NCBI RefSeq assembly: GCF_030247185.1
Contig: NC_080571.1
Span: 351,908,254 to 351,972,253 of the forward strand
DNA from: Malaya genurostris
Lineage: Eukaryota > Arthropoda > Insecta > Diptera > Culicidae
Length of the DNA stretch: 64,000 nt
Reading direction: 5' to 3'
A program made the position numbers and the translations under genes. The notes below the pieces were generated by a model that searched no databases, was not told where the DNA came from, and saw only the letters and a list, made by a program, of their open reading frames with translations. Of this stretch, positions 54,335 to 64,000 are shown piece by piece; position 1 is the stretch's first letter; every line of letters begins with the position of its first letter.

Positions 54335-57005
54335 TCAGGAATCAGAACAAATTGGCTCAAATGGCACGTTCCCCTTGATATTTGGAGATTTGTGCCTTGC
54401 CATCAATTTGTTTTTAGCATCATTTTCCCGATATATAAGAGGGAAGTATTGAAAGGAAATGGTAAGGGTTGGACTAGGAGGATGGGAAAAATTGACGACA
54501 CAAAAACACATAAAAGCAGAAGTAAATTCTGCACCCCTAAGGGATGCTGAACAATCTGCTGAGGATCACATTTAGTGGAAGCAGAAGGAAATTCTGAACC
54601 TCTACGAGGTCCTGAACAGTCTGCTGTTAACAAAACCTCCAACCCCCGAGAGGATTTAGAGATCTTACAAAAGCGACACCATTCTGCACTCCCGGAAGAA
54701 TGCAGAACGACTCGCAGTATGTACGAATAGAAGTAAACTCGGTACCCCCCAAAGGATGCCAAACAATCTGCTAAACCCTATTTAAGGTGAATACAGAAGG
54801 GATTCATTCACTCCAGGAAGAACGATGAACCCTTCTGACTATAGTTCCTTACCACATTGGGTGAGAAACGAGAGAATATCCTTCAATTTTAGCTCCGCAT
54901 ACACAGACTCAACCATGTATGGAGAACCAAAAACCAGGATACGTAGCTGCGTCAATGCGGGACAGTTACATATCAGATGATATGAAGTACCATAATCGCA
55001 TTCACACAAATCACACGAATAATACTCAGCACGTTGAATAGTAGCCATGTGATAATTGAGTTTACAATGTCCAGTCAGAGCTCTGACCAGAATACTGCAA
55101 TGATACTTGGAGAAATGCAGTAGACACTTTGACATTTTCAGACTTAAATCTGGTAGAAATGCTTTTGTCTGAGCGAAAGTTTGCAAGCTGCGCCAGTAGC
55201 TGGCATGTTTGGATGCAGCCCAAGAACGAATCCTGTGCCTCATCCAACCAGTTGAAAGTGGTAAAGCTGATTCAGGACCAACGAAATCATTCGTTGCACC
55301 AGCTCTAGCCAACTCATCAGCTCATTCATTTCCAGTAATACCAGAATGGCCGGGTACCCATAAGAAGTAAACAGCATTTGAAATGCTGAGGTCTTCAATT
55401 TGAGTTCGACATGCGATCACTAGATTCGACTGTGAGTCATTCGAACTGAGTGCTTTTAAGGCTGCCTGACTGTCGGAACAAAAATAAATACGTTTACCAC
55501 AGATCCTCTGCTGAAGTGCCGATTGTACTCCACACAGAATTGCGTAGATTTCTGCTTGGAACACAGTACAGTATCTACCAAGTGAATGAGACTGCTCCAG
55601 CCTATTTCACGACAGTAGATACCAGCACCAGCACGACCATTCAACAGAGAACCGTCCGTAAAACAAACTATGTGTTCATCAAGTTGTCGTTCCAGACAAC
55701 CAGACAACCATTCCTAACGAAGAGGATAGCTCACATTGAATGTTTTAAAAGGAAAACTGCATGTGAGAGTTAGGTCACTAGGAGCGAGTAAATACTCATC
55801 CCACGGAACCATTTGAGACCACAAGCGAGTGTGACTGGTAGCATATTCTAATGGGTTACTGTTCCAAAGCCCTGTAACCCTAAGACGGTATGCACAAGAT
55901 AATGCTTCTTGTTTTAGGAACACATGTAGTGGTTTAATGCACAGTAGCGCCTCTAGAGCAGCAGTAGGAGTTGTTGTGAATGCTCCTGTCATCGCCATTA
56001 GGACCATCCTTTGGAGATGATTTAGCTTTGACTGAACTGTCGCGACTTCTCCTTTCTGCCACCATACAAGACATCCATATGCTAAAATTGGTCTAACAAT
56101 AGTTGTGTAGATCCAATGAATATATCTGGGTTTGAGTCCCCATGATTTTCCAAAAGCTCGTCTACATTGGCCGAAAGCCATGCAAGCTCTTTTAATTCTG
56201 AAGTCAATGTGAGCAGACCAATTCAGTTTTGAGTCAAGAATAACCCCGACGTATTTAACTTGTTCGACCACAGTGACCTCTGAACCAAAGAACTGTAACG
56301 GACGAGCTCCTGTGATTATCCTACGATGAGTGAAAAGCACCATTGATGTTTTGCCCGGATTTACAGATAATCCAAACCTGACAACACCATTGTTCAACAG
56401 ATCGCAGGGCTTGTTGCATTAAATCAAAGAGAGTGTTAATGCTTATACCGGTCATCAATATATGATAATCGTCGGCAAAACCATAAGTCGGAAATCCAAG
56501 GTTATTAAGTTTCCTCAACAAACTATCAGCGACTAGGTTCCATAAAAGTGGGGATAGTACACCACCTTGAGGACACCCACAGACACTCAGCTTTCTAATC
56601 TCTGGCCTGCCGAAGCGATGATCAAAGAAGTTGATTGCTAAGCATTGCGTGTATCCAGTAAGGAAAAAACCCAAGATATTCCGTTCACGACTGCAATGTT
56701 TAACCTCCTGCAGCCATTCAGCCATCGGCACGGAAATACACCTTGACTTAGGAGTTCCTATTTTTGTGGCCTTTTACGACATGGAATAGGAAACCAGTGG
56801 ATCAATTCTTGGTAAAAAATAATTCCGCCGGATGCCACACGGCTTACCTGTTTGGTGGACTTATACCACCGGTACAGGTGGACCGTAGCGTTATTCTTAG
56901 CAGTTGGGAAACCGCTACCGACACTACACGGCTATCTAGGCTGCTCAGAGAGGGAAGTTAACATTGATGGTCAACTTCCATGGATGGCCGAGCAGCCGGA
57001 CGTTA
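54335..57005 (-). mobile_element. LOA-like non-LTR retrotransposon (copy 2), internally decayed
   Basis: Same family as copy 1 and lacking its large deletion. The 3' UTR (54335-54838) has the three degenerate repeats ending in CAGAATTTACTTCTGCT. The 5' part (56732-57005) is non-coding leader-like sequence with CCGTGTAGTGTCGGTAGCGG and CATCCGGCGGAATTATT on the minus strand. It joins straight to mid-RT, so endonuclease and early RT have been lost. Target-site duplications were not found. Confidence 0.85.
54839..56731 (-). pseudogene. Broken RT / RNase H polyprotein of LOA-like copy 2
   Basis: Reads MPMAEWLQEVKHCSRERNIL, GCPQGGVLSPLLW, FADDYHILMTG, then a frameshift near 56390, SVNPGKTSMVLFTHR, YVGVILDSKLNW, GQCRRAFGKSWGLKPRYIHW and ALEALLCIKPLHVFLKQEAL. 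A stop after TFNVSYPLR (55713) and a frameshift near 55560 interrupt RNase H (FTDGSLLNGRAGAG, FQAEIYAILC, CSDSQAALKAL, WVPGHSGITGNE, stop at 55320, then ADELARAGAT). The C-terminal knuckle CDLCECDYGTSYHLICNCP is kept. It supplies the segment of about 450 bp that copy 1 has lost. Dead. Confidence 0.9.
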
Positions 57006-58639
57006 CGTAAATTTACACGATTTTTTCTAAGAGTCTAGAAAAAAAATACGGAGCCACCCAAATTTTTGATGAATAACCGATTATTCCTTCTGAGTTCATA
57101 ATGGGTAGACACAGAACCTTTATCTACTCAAACTTTGACTCATGAAAAAATAGGTATCGAAACGCTATGCCTAAGTTGCTATGACAATACTTTGGGTAAT
57201 ATTTACCTAAATATTGAGATCATCATTCGTGAGTTTGGTTTTATATAATACGCTATTTACCAGGAATACGGAGATTCACTTTAATTGATTTTGTGCAGGT
57301 TTCGACTCAAAGTTAGGTAGCGGCTGGTAATAGTGTAGACATCTTTTTATGTAATTCCGTAAACGTGTATAAATCTTTACCCGGGTCATAGTACAGGGTG
57401 CGCCATCTAGGCAGAACCTATGTAAATATTCAATAATTCCGCCATTTTTCAGCCGATTTTGGAAAATTAACAAGATTAATTTAGGATATACAATACCATT
57501 TGCTGACAATTCACTCAGAATACAATATCGATCAAATGACTACCTCCATTAAACACATAAAAAAGCGGTCCTTTTTGGGTATATTTCTCTGAATTTGAAA
57601 ACATTTCGGGTGTAACAGCAGTCTGTCTCCCATATTTTTACGACGGGCACACACAGTTTTCATAGTTGAATGATTGTTTTCAATCTACATATTCCTGATA
57701 AATTGCTGCTAATTTCTCGAAGTAAGGACTCATCTCTTAGATAGATTTCTAATGTAGGTAGGATTATAGTATTAATACGCCTATGGATAGGCTGATCATC
57801 TAGATCTACGTCTGTATTCTGTATATAGTAAACAGTGTAACGATAAAAAATTGGCTTACTTCAACTTGACAATTTTATTTTTAATCGAGCATCTGCATTA
57901 TTAATACTAGCACGTCCTTACTATATAAGTTTTATATTTTCTTCTTTGTTGTGAAAATTGTATCAAAATTAGAGGAGTAACACATAAAAATTGGTTCGTG
58001 CATTGCAAAAATCCAGGCTACTCGCACGATATGTTACCGAAATTGATGTGTTCACTGATAGTGTAATCTTCAATAATCAATAAGGGAATTGCTACCGAAT
58101 TTCGATACCATAAACTGTTCCTGTAATAAATCTGCTTCATTAAACCGAAGGCAGGTTTCGTGACATATCTGATACTTGCCTATACTAACATTATAGGCGA
58201 AAGGGAGAAGATAAGAAAACAGCGTGTTTCTTGTTGAACAGTTATGTTTGTACTAACTGTAGATAAATTTTGCCTTCATTGTCTTTCAATGTATACGAAA
58301 ATTCCGCTCATTTCCTATCATCACTCTTGAACTCAAGGGTTTAATAATCGGTTTACAAAAGATAATTGGTTAGTTCGGATCATGTTGAATAAGGTCAAAT
58401 CAACTATCAGTAACGTAATAATAGTTTTCGAAGAACGTCTATCGACAACCAGGAAGACTGGATCGATAAAAATTGAATGCCCACAATAATGTCGAAAACT
58501 GTGACCATCAGTTTCAAACGGAACCCAAATCTTTCCGTTCGTCCGAAAAGTCACAAGCATGCTGGTACTATCATCTACAAACGTGAGTTGAGCTAAATTC
58601 AAATTTGATTAAATAGAGAAAACAAGTTGACCGAAGTTC
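57006..58639. other. 1.6-kb stretch with repeat fragments
   Basis: 57040-57250 shares words (TACTCAAA, TATGACAATACTTTGGGTAA, TATTTACCTAAATATTGAGA then TCATCATTCGT) with 60230-60380, so it is a dispersed repeat. At 57395 a possible transposon end TACAGGGTGCGCCATCTAGG appears, recalling TACAGGGTGC at 9713. No genes recognised. Confidence 0.45.
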
Positions 58640-59045
58640 GATTTCTGAAGCTGTCCAAGAAGATGCTGACGAAGTTTATGCGGTCAGATTGAAAACAAAT
58701 CACGTCAAGAACGAAGATATCTTTTGCGGAAAACCATCAGTTCGTGTGAGTTATAAAGCAACATTTTTATCACAACTGGGACTATTTACCAGGAAGTTGA
58801 AGCTTGTTTGCAACAAAATTGACTGTCCTGCTTTGCTCCGCGAAATTAATATCAACGTCCGACCCCGTGCTCTTCGCAACAGTGCATTTATTCGACTTCC
58901 TCTACGACGAACTAACTACGGTGCTAGCAATGCTATTATTGGCTTGCAGAGATCATTCAATCGCGTTTCATTAGGATTCGACTTCAATCTATCACGCAGT
59001 AGGATACTTGGCAATTTTTTGTATATTACTAGAAATTATCATTAG
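58640..59045 (+). pseudogene. Non-LTR retrotransposon ORF2 C-terminal fragment
   Basis: A 118-codon frame reads ATFLSQLGLFTRKLKLVCNK, CPALLREININVRPRALRNS, FIRLPLRRTNYGASNAIIGL and QRSFNRVSLGFDFNLSRS. The pattern INFNVP.R.LR...F..P.HRTNYG....I..LQ..FN is typical of the tail after the RT domain in CR1/Jockey-like mosquito elements. It may belong to the same kind of element as the YADD fragment at 6130-6520. No other domain is present. Recognition is by pattern only. Confidence 0.55.
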
Positions 59046-59239
59046 GACCATATTGTGTCTGGACAGATTAAGATTTGGAATAAAACGAATCTGCCGTTAA
59101 TTTAATCCAAGATGCATTTTCTTAAAATTTCTGAGTTTACTTCAGCCAGGTCTGTGATATTTTTCTACAATCGATTCAGCTATTTTTGTTCAATACTTTC
59201 GAAATTTTTCTTTAGTTGTAGCTTGTTATTAATATTGAG
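59046..59239. other. Spacer
   Basis: AT-rich, nothing recognised. Confidence 0.3.
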
Positions 59240-59945
59240 GGAGTTCTTTCGTCACAAGAGCCTAATACCGCTCGGTAGGTCGCAAATCTGAGCAGTTAGA
59301 TGAATTCACCGCTTTTGGTACAGCATGGACTAAATTTCATACCATTCCAAAACATCTTTAGCGTAGTGACAAGATGCCTAATCTCGCCAGAATAGCAATG
59401 AAGAGTCACAGCAGCGTAGGAAAGGTAACGCTTCTTTAGGCATTCTTCACGGTATATTTCTTTGAGTACCGTTCCTGTAGTGATGAAACTTTTGCTTGCT
59501 CGACCACAGCTGCCTGCCAATTAATTTTTTTTGAGGAACTTGGCCTTTTTCTTCGTCTTGAAATGTTCCTTTACGCCGTTCCGTTGTATGACAGTATATA
59601 AAGATATTCCGGGATGCTGACAAAAGTCTTCCAGCTCATAGGTTTCATCGCAGGAACTTCGTCTAATATTCGCGATACAACTTGCGAGCACGGGCACATT
59701 CTGTTCATCATTACGGTTCGGTAGAGTTTTCACCTTGAACGACTTCATACCTTGCTGATGCTTGATCGTATGCACGAAAGCTGGAGACATTTTTATTCAT
59801 CTAGGTATAGTAGGTACCGGAACATTTGGTCTCTTCTGCAATATTTGCTTCACCTTCGCGTCCTTCTGGTGGTTCCTGAGATCCGTGTTTGTTCCGCTCC
59901 TAGCCTTCCTGACTGTTGTCAAACGTGTACCGAAAGATTTACGTA
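59240..59945 (-). pseudogene. ITmD37E-type transposase, decayed copy
   Basis: The minus strand reads KARSGTNTDLRNHQKDAKVK, PNVPVPTIP(stop), MSPAFVHTIKHQQGMKSFKV, TLPNRNDEQNVPVLAS, CDETYELEDFCQHPGISLYT (first Asp), FKTKKKAKFLKKN, a stop, AGSCGRASKSFITTGTVLKE and ECLKKRYLSY, then frameshifted ASCHYAKDVLEWYE and NSSNCSDLRPTERY. The domain order equals the copies at 21.4 and 25.2 kb, but the sequence is clearly another subfamily. The N-terminal end is missing, cut at the junction near 59945. Confidence 0.8.
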
Positions 59946-60175
59946 CGGAATGGACAGTGCTTGACGGAAATTTTCACGAACAAGCCTTATGTGCATGAGT
60001 GTCTGAGAAGACGTTTCATGCCTTTCCTCAAGCAACACAATTATTCCGATTTGTTTTGGATGGATTTGGCAGCTCGCCATAAAGGTCATGCAGCGATATG
60101 TAGCGAATACTTCTTCAGAACTTCTTCCAATATAAAAACCTCGGGCCATTGTTAAGTGAAACCTTAAGAATACAT
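59940..60175 (+). pseudogene. ITmD37E-type transposase core fragment, opposite strand
   Basis: KIYVRNGQCLTEIFTNKPYV then HECLRRRFMPFLKQHNYSDL and FWMDLAARHKGHAAICSEYF align with the region between the first Asp and the Glu of DD37E transposases (ECLQKRLLP...FW.DLAS.HY). The Asp of FWMDLA is the second catalytic residue. Oriented opposite to the pseudogene at 59240-59945 and directly abutting it. Confidence 0.6.
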
Positions 60176-60194
60176 ACTGAAAATCATTTCTACC

Positions 60195-60385
60195 TATTTT
60201 TTGAGGAGAAATCACTTATTGTCGAGCTCTTTTATAAGCTACCCAAAATTATGTCGTTATCTACTCAAAGTTGTTGATCGGTAAAAATGGGTAGCGTGCT
60301 TTGTTATGGCATAACACTTGTACTAAACTTACAGTTACCTAAATATTGAGGTCATCACTCGTTACCCAAAATTGGGAAGATGCTA
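60195..60385 (+). repeat. Dispersed repeat shared with 54060 and 57040-57250
   Basis: TTGAGGAGAAATCACTTATT then TCGAGCTCTTTTATAAGCTA and CTAAATATTGAGGTCATCAC then TCGTTACCCAAAATTGG. Partial matches at 54061-54110 and 57150-57235. Family unknown. Confidence 0.5.
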
Positions 60386-63300
60386 TGCAAAATTTGTAAT
60401 TCTTGTTGTGGACAGAAAAAATTGTTTGCAACCTTGATTCACTATAATACAATCAATGCCATTGTTTGTATTACATTAAATGCAGTACAAAGTAATCAAT
60501 ATTGAACTTTCAACATGGATGGCATCACTGCTACTACTACTGCGACCAGGCTGTATGTTCTCGACTGTGACAATAAAATGTTTTCATGACAGCAGTTTGG
60601 CCTTCAAATATAATACAAAATCATTACTTCATCATTTTTTCAATTGCACATAGAAAACATCTAACAGTTAATGAAAACAGTTGTAAATAAACATGTTTTC
60701 AATAAACTACAATCCAAAATCCCTGTTACATGAGAAACAAAAAGCAATTTTCCAAGGGACGGCTACTTCGTTGGACATCATTTCGATCGGATTCGTTACT
60801 CTCAAGAGACACAACAACCGAATACCGAATCGGCTACAGTCGAAGAAACCACAAAGCAAAATTCCATAACATCTTTCAAAATTACTGGCGCACCGTAACA
60901 AAAACCTATTGAAGTGAATCGATACGGCGCAAATCCCGTGTATCGACAGTTCCACAACACTAACCGTTGTACTTCACTGGTGAACTTCAAATTACAACTC
61001 TACAGTGCAATCAGCATCAGAGCATTCGTCCGTAATCGCTCCGTGGTCGACCACGATGGAGCGCATTTGTGTGCTTGTTTAGCCTCTAGTACATCACCTC
61101 CGTCAATCTTGCAAGGCCCGTCGATACAAGCGCGGTTTGTGAAGGTCCCAGTAGAGCCAAACAAATTACCAGACAGCAATTGAACCCCCCACGCACACAA
61201 AAGGATGCATTTTTCCATGCCAACTATAGCTCATTTGGGTTGCATGTTTCAAACAAAGCCGTTGTACCTAAAGAGCGATTTTCAATGTAAAATTCTGAAT
61301 ACATTTGGGCATTGGTTCCGACAAATCTTTAACGTAGACGTATTCAAGCAAAAAAAAAAATATACTGGTCACACTTTCGCGCCGAAGTACTTGACCCTAA
61401 CAACATACCTGCGGTGCTTAGAAACCAGATGCCTACTGCGATCGATGGCTAAATTTAGCGGAACAGTGGACCATGTATTGTCATAGGTTTGAGTTCGAAA
61501 CATTATTTATACTTTACTTTTCTTTTCTTGGGTTTTGAATTGCAAATGATAACTCGTCCAGCTGGAATGGTTATAATAAATTTGACTACGAATGAATGAT
61601 TATTGAATACGAACATACTTTTAAAAATTGTTTCATGAGATGACAATCTAATAAAAAAAAATCTTTTCATGAGCAATTTCCATACCCCAGTAGAATCTCG
61701 TTGACTTCTTTCTCGGTGATTGCACATGAATGGTACGATAGAAAAAAAAAAGAAAAATCAGCACACCAGACATTGATTCGTGCACTCGGCAACTGCAGGC
61801 AACTGGTGACTTAGTTCCACCTCGGATCACCTCGAAGAAAGCTTCCGATAGTTAGCAATGGCAATCGAGCAGACCAGTACCAGATTATTGGCATTGTTGG
61901 CAAATGTACGGTGGATCTCGCCGTGCCGTGAACGTTTTTCCAGGCGAAATTCCGCTCGCTGACCGGAATAATCCAATCAAGACTGTTCATTCGAGATTAA
62001 AACCCCGTCGACCGCTGCCGGTTAGTGATGGTAAATTAATTTTCGCTTCCATCCAATCTGGATTAATCGGTTATTTGCCGGTAGGTACTGCAGCTACACA
62101 TGAGGTACATTGTGCTACTAAGCGGTTTCCCCGACGTGTACGGTAAATATGAACGTTAGAACTCGATTTGTGTGTGTGTGCCAGAGGATGTTATCCAATT
62201 ATACTGGTTAATCGGGAATTTCAAATAATTCATTTATCTGACCGATGAATTGAAAACGGTACAGAAATAAATGAAATGATTTATGAGTTCTGGCGAAAAA
62301 AAAAAGATTAATGATCATGTGGCAGCTCATTTCAAGAACATACGTTCGCGAAAATTACTCATGTTCTAACGAATACAGTTCAATCAAATTTGCACGACAC
62401 CAAATTATCATTCATTTTCATTCGCGCGCTGACGAAGAAAGTCGTTACGATATGAATCATAATTGCGTTACACGAACAAATCCATCAGTCACTATGTCAT
62501 ATCGACGAGATGTGAAATATGCTAAATATTCTTCTGTCACCTGCGATGGGTGCGATCCCGTTTGACGGGATCAGACGAGACGAAATTCTTCACCGATGCT
62601 AATGTTTTCGATGGTTTGTTGTTGGTGATGGTGGCTTGTATACGTTTGAATTACACGCGTGTGTGCATCGGGCCTCTTAATGAAATAATAAGCCTTTGAT
62701 TCCGACACGACAAGGGTTGGGCAGAGTGTTCGATCACAATAGCATAATTTGCATATTAAATTTTCCAACCCGCGCGATAGCATTTCTTTTTTTTTTTTTT
62801 GCTTCTCTCGTTCGTTCGTCTGTTTGATAATCACAGAATTCGGAAAGAACGACACCCGGTGGTGGTACACTTATTCACGCTTGACAATCACCATCGGTTG
62901 CTTGGAAGGGTGAAACGGGTTGAAGGTAAGGGGATACATTAAAATCAAATTCGTCATATCACTCAAAAACCGGGCTTCCGGTGTCATCGGAGCTAGGCTG
63001 CGGCAATAAAAGGGCACTGGTCGCCGAGACAACACATTAGTTACGAAGCGATGTGCAGATGTAATATTGAAACAATCGAGATTAATTCTATTTTAACGAA
63101 TTCTGTAATCAATCAAGGTAGGCCGTTCCATACAAGAATCAGTAGGCACGAGCCAAACCGGAAAACAGGGGACTCGAGAGTTGCATTCCGTGCGTGAGTC
63201 GAATGTCATAGCATGCTACGGTGCAGCAAAATGAGCATAGGTTGAAAATCGACCAACAGGAAAAAAAACCTTACATCGAAAACAATGGTGTTATATTTCC

Positions 63301-63907
63301 GTTTTTTTTTTTTGCATTCATACTGCAAAGTTTATCAATTCGAAATGGAACGAAGAGGTTTTAGTGCATTAAACTGTTACGATGAAATTGCATCGAGCGT
63401 GTTACATTGAGAGCACATGTCAATTTTACGCTTTTTCTTTTGTTCATGTTCCTCAATCATATTCGCCCTTCGTCCCACCGTCCAACTGTTTATTTTTTTC
63501 CCTTTTCAAAAGGCCCCGGCTAACCAAGCTTATGACAGTTGAGTTATGAGTGCGGCTAGAGTGCATCTTTGTCAAAACTGGAGTGGGAAGTATTGCGCTA
63601 ATTTCTCACATTGACTGTGGTTTGTTATGCCACATGCCCACAAGAAGAAAGAAATCAAATCTTGCATTTGGAAAGCATTCGTTACTCGACGCACTTGAAG
63701 ACAATTCCAGTTGCGCTGGTGATCTTAATTGGTAGTGGGACTACAGCGTTTAACGGATTTTTTATGCAATATCCATGTGTTTGTAATGAAATAGATTTTT
63801 CAAATTAACATTTCAAGTGTAGCAGTTTTGGAAATTAATAGCAAGATTTATTTCACGCAGTTGCTCAAAAAACAAAATAGAACTTGAACGATGGAAGCAA
63901 ACAAGTA
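60386..63907. other. 3.5-kb stretch without recognised genes
   Basis: Better balanced base composition at 60700-61200 and 62300-63000, with overlapping frames of 60-99 codons on both strands, none recognisable. GATCCCGTTTGACGGGATC at about 62551-62570 is a perfect short hairpin. Homopolymers (A, T) of 9-14 occur at 61350, 61741, 62298, 62788 and 63304. It may be host intergenic or intron sequence. Confidence 0.35.
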
Positions 63908-64000
63908 AAGACTGTACCAAAAAGTATGGATGCAACCAAAAACCGCTGCCATTTCGCAATGGTTCAGAATCTGTCAATTTTTATGGCTGCGTTCTGTTTT
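63908..64000 (+). mobile_element. 5' end of another ITmD37E element, cut by the window edge
   Basis: AAGACTGTACCAAAAAGTAT after a TA dinucleotide is the terminal inverted repeat. AACCAAAAACCGCTGCCATT, then CAATGGTTCAGAATCT and ATGGCTGCGTTCTG follow. This equals the transposase-start side of the element at 21160-22422 read on its coding strand. Any transposase would continue to the right beyond 64000. Confidence 0.8.

Noticed and set aside
57276..57509. 77-codon frame after a TACAGGGTGCGCCATCT motif, as a transposase piece
   Set aside because: No catalytic motif or matching inverted end was seen.

Overview
The window looks like transposon-rich, non-coding chromosomal DNA from a mosquito, most likely a culicine. 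The basis is the mix of element families: LOA-like and I-clade non-LTR retrotransposons, ITmD37E and mariner transposons, and a tRNA-Val-headed SINE followed by a long composite repeat. I recognise these from culicid genomes, not from a search. No host protein-coding gene could be identified. Most open frames are element genes, decayed element genes, or open frames inside simple repeats.

Layout, left part (1-26.8 kb). A short TIR element (about 351-2493) is split by a 5'-truncated LOA-like retrotransposon (475-2335). Tandem and dispersed repeats follow (3.4-7.0 kb), including a 249-bp ITmD37E-type MITE and a decayed non-LTR fragment. A full-length I-clade retrotransposon with two intact ORFs lies on the minus strand at about 9977-16122, inserted into an older AT-rich repeat. 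Next come a decayed non-LTR remnant (17.4-18.2 kb), a 1.43-kb non-autonomous TIR element (19487-20914), a decayed ITmD37E element (21160-22422), and a second ITmD37E pseudogene (25183-26186) that runs into a roughly 480-bp array of an 8-bp unit.

Middle (26.9-48.8 kb). This holds a SINE fragment, a mariner element with 24-bp perfect TIRs and three frameshifts (27140-28410), an 8-bp CCCTAATT array, a quiet AT-rich stretch, a 2.5-kb minisatellite of about 30-bp units (33178-35725), and a second intact I-clade element on the minus strand (about 36320-42190). After that come the composite repeat, a mariner 5' fragment, a nuclear copy of mitochondrial ND1 (about 46875-47300), another composite repeat, a full SINE and a mariner C-terminal fragment.

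Right part (48.8-64 kb). Apart from short repeats, nothing is recognisable until a fold-back mariner (52552-53688). It has arms of about 195 bp, a broken transposase and an embedded tRNA-like pol III unit. A 3'-end fragment and a long decayed copy of the LOA-like element follow (53802-57005), then an RT C-terminal fragment, two head-to-head ITmD37E transposase fragments (59.2-60.2 kb), a long unrecognised stretch, and the first 93 bp of another ITmD37E element at the right edge.

The two I-clade elements are the only loci here with fully open, motif-complete proteins (nucleocapsid-like ORF1, and EN-RT-RNase H ORF2). Everything else is fossil or non-autonomous. MITE-like elements share termini with the ITmD37E copies and could once have been mobilised by such transposases.
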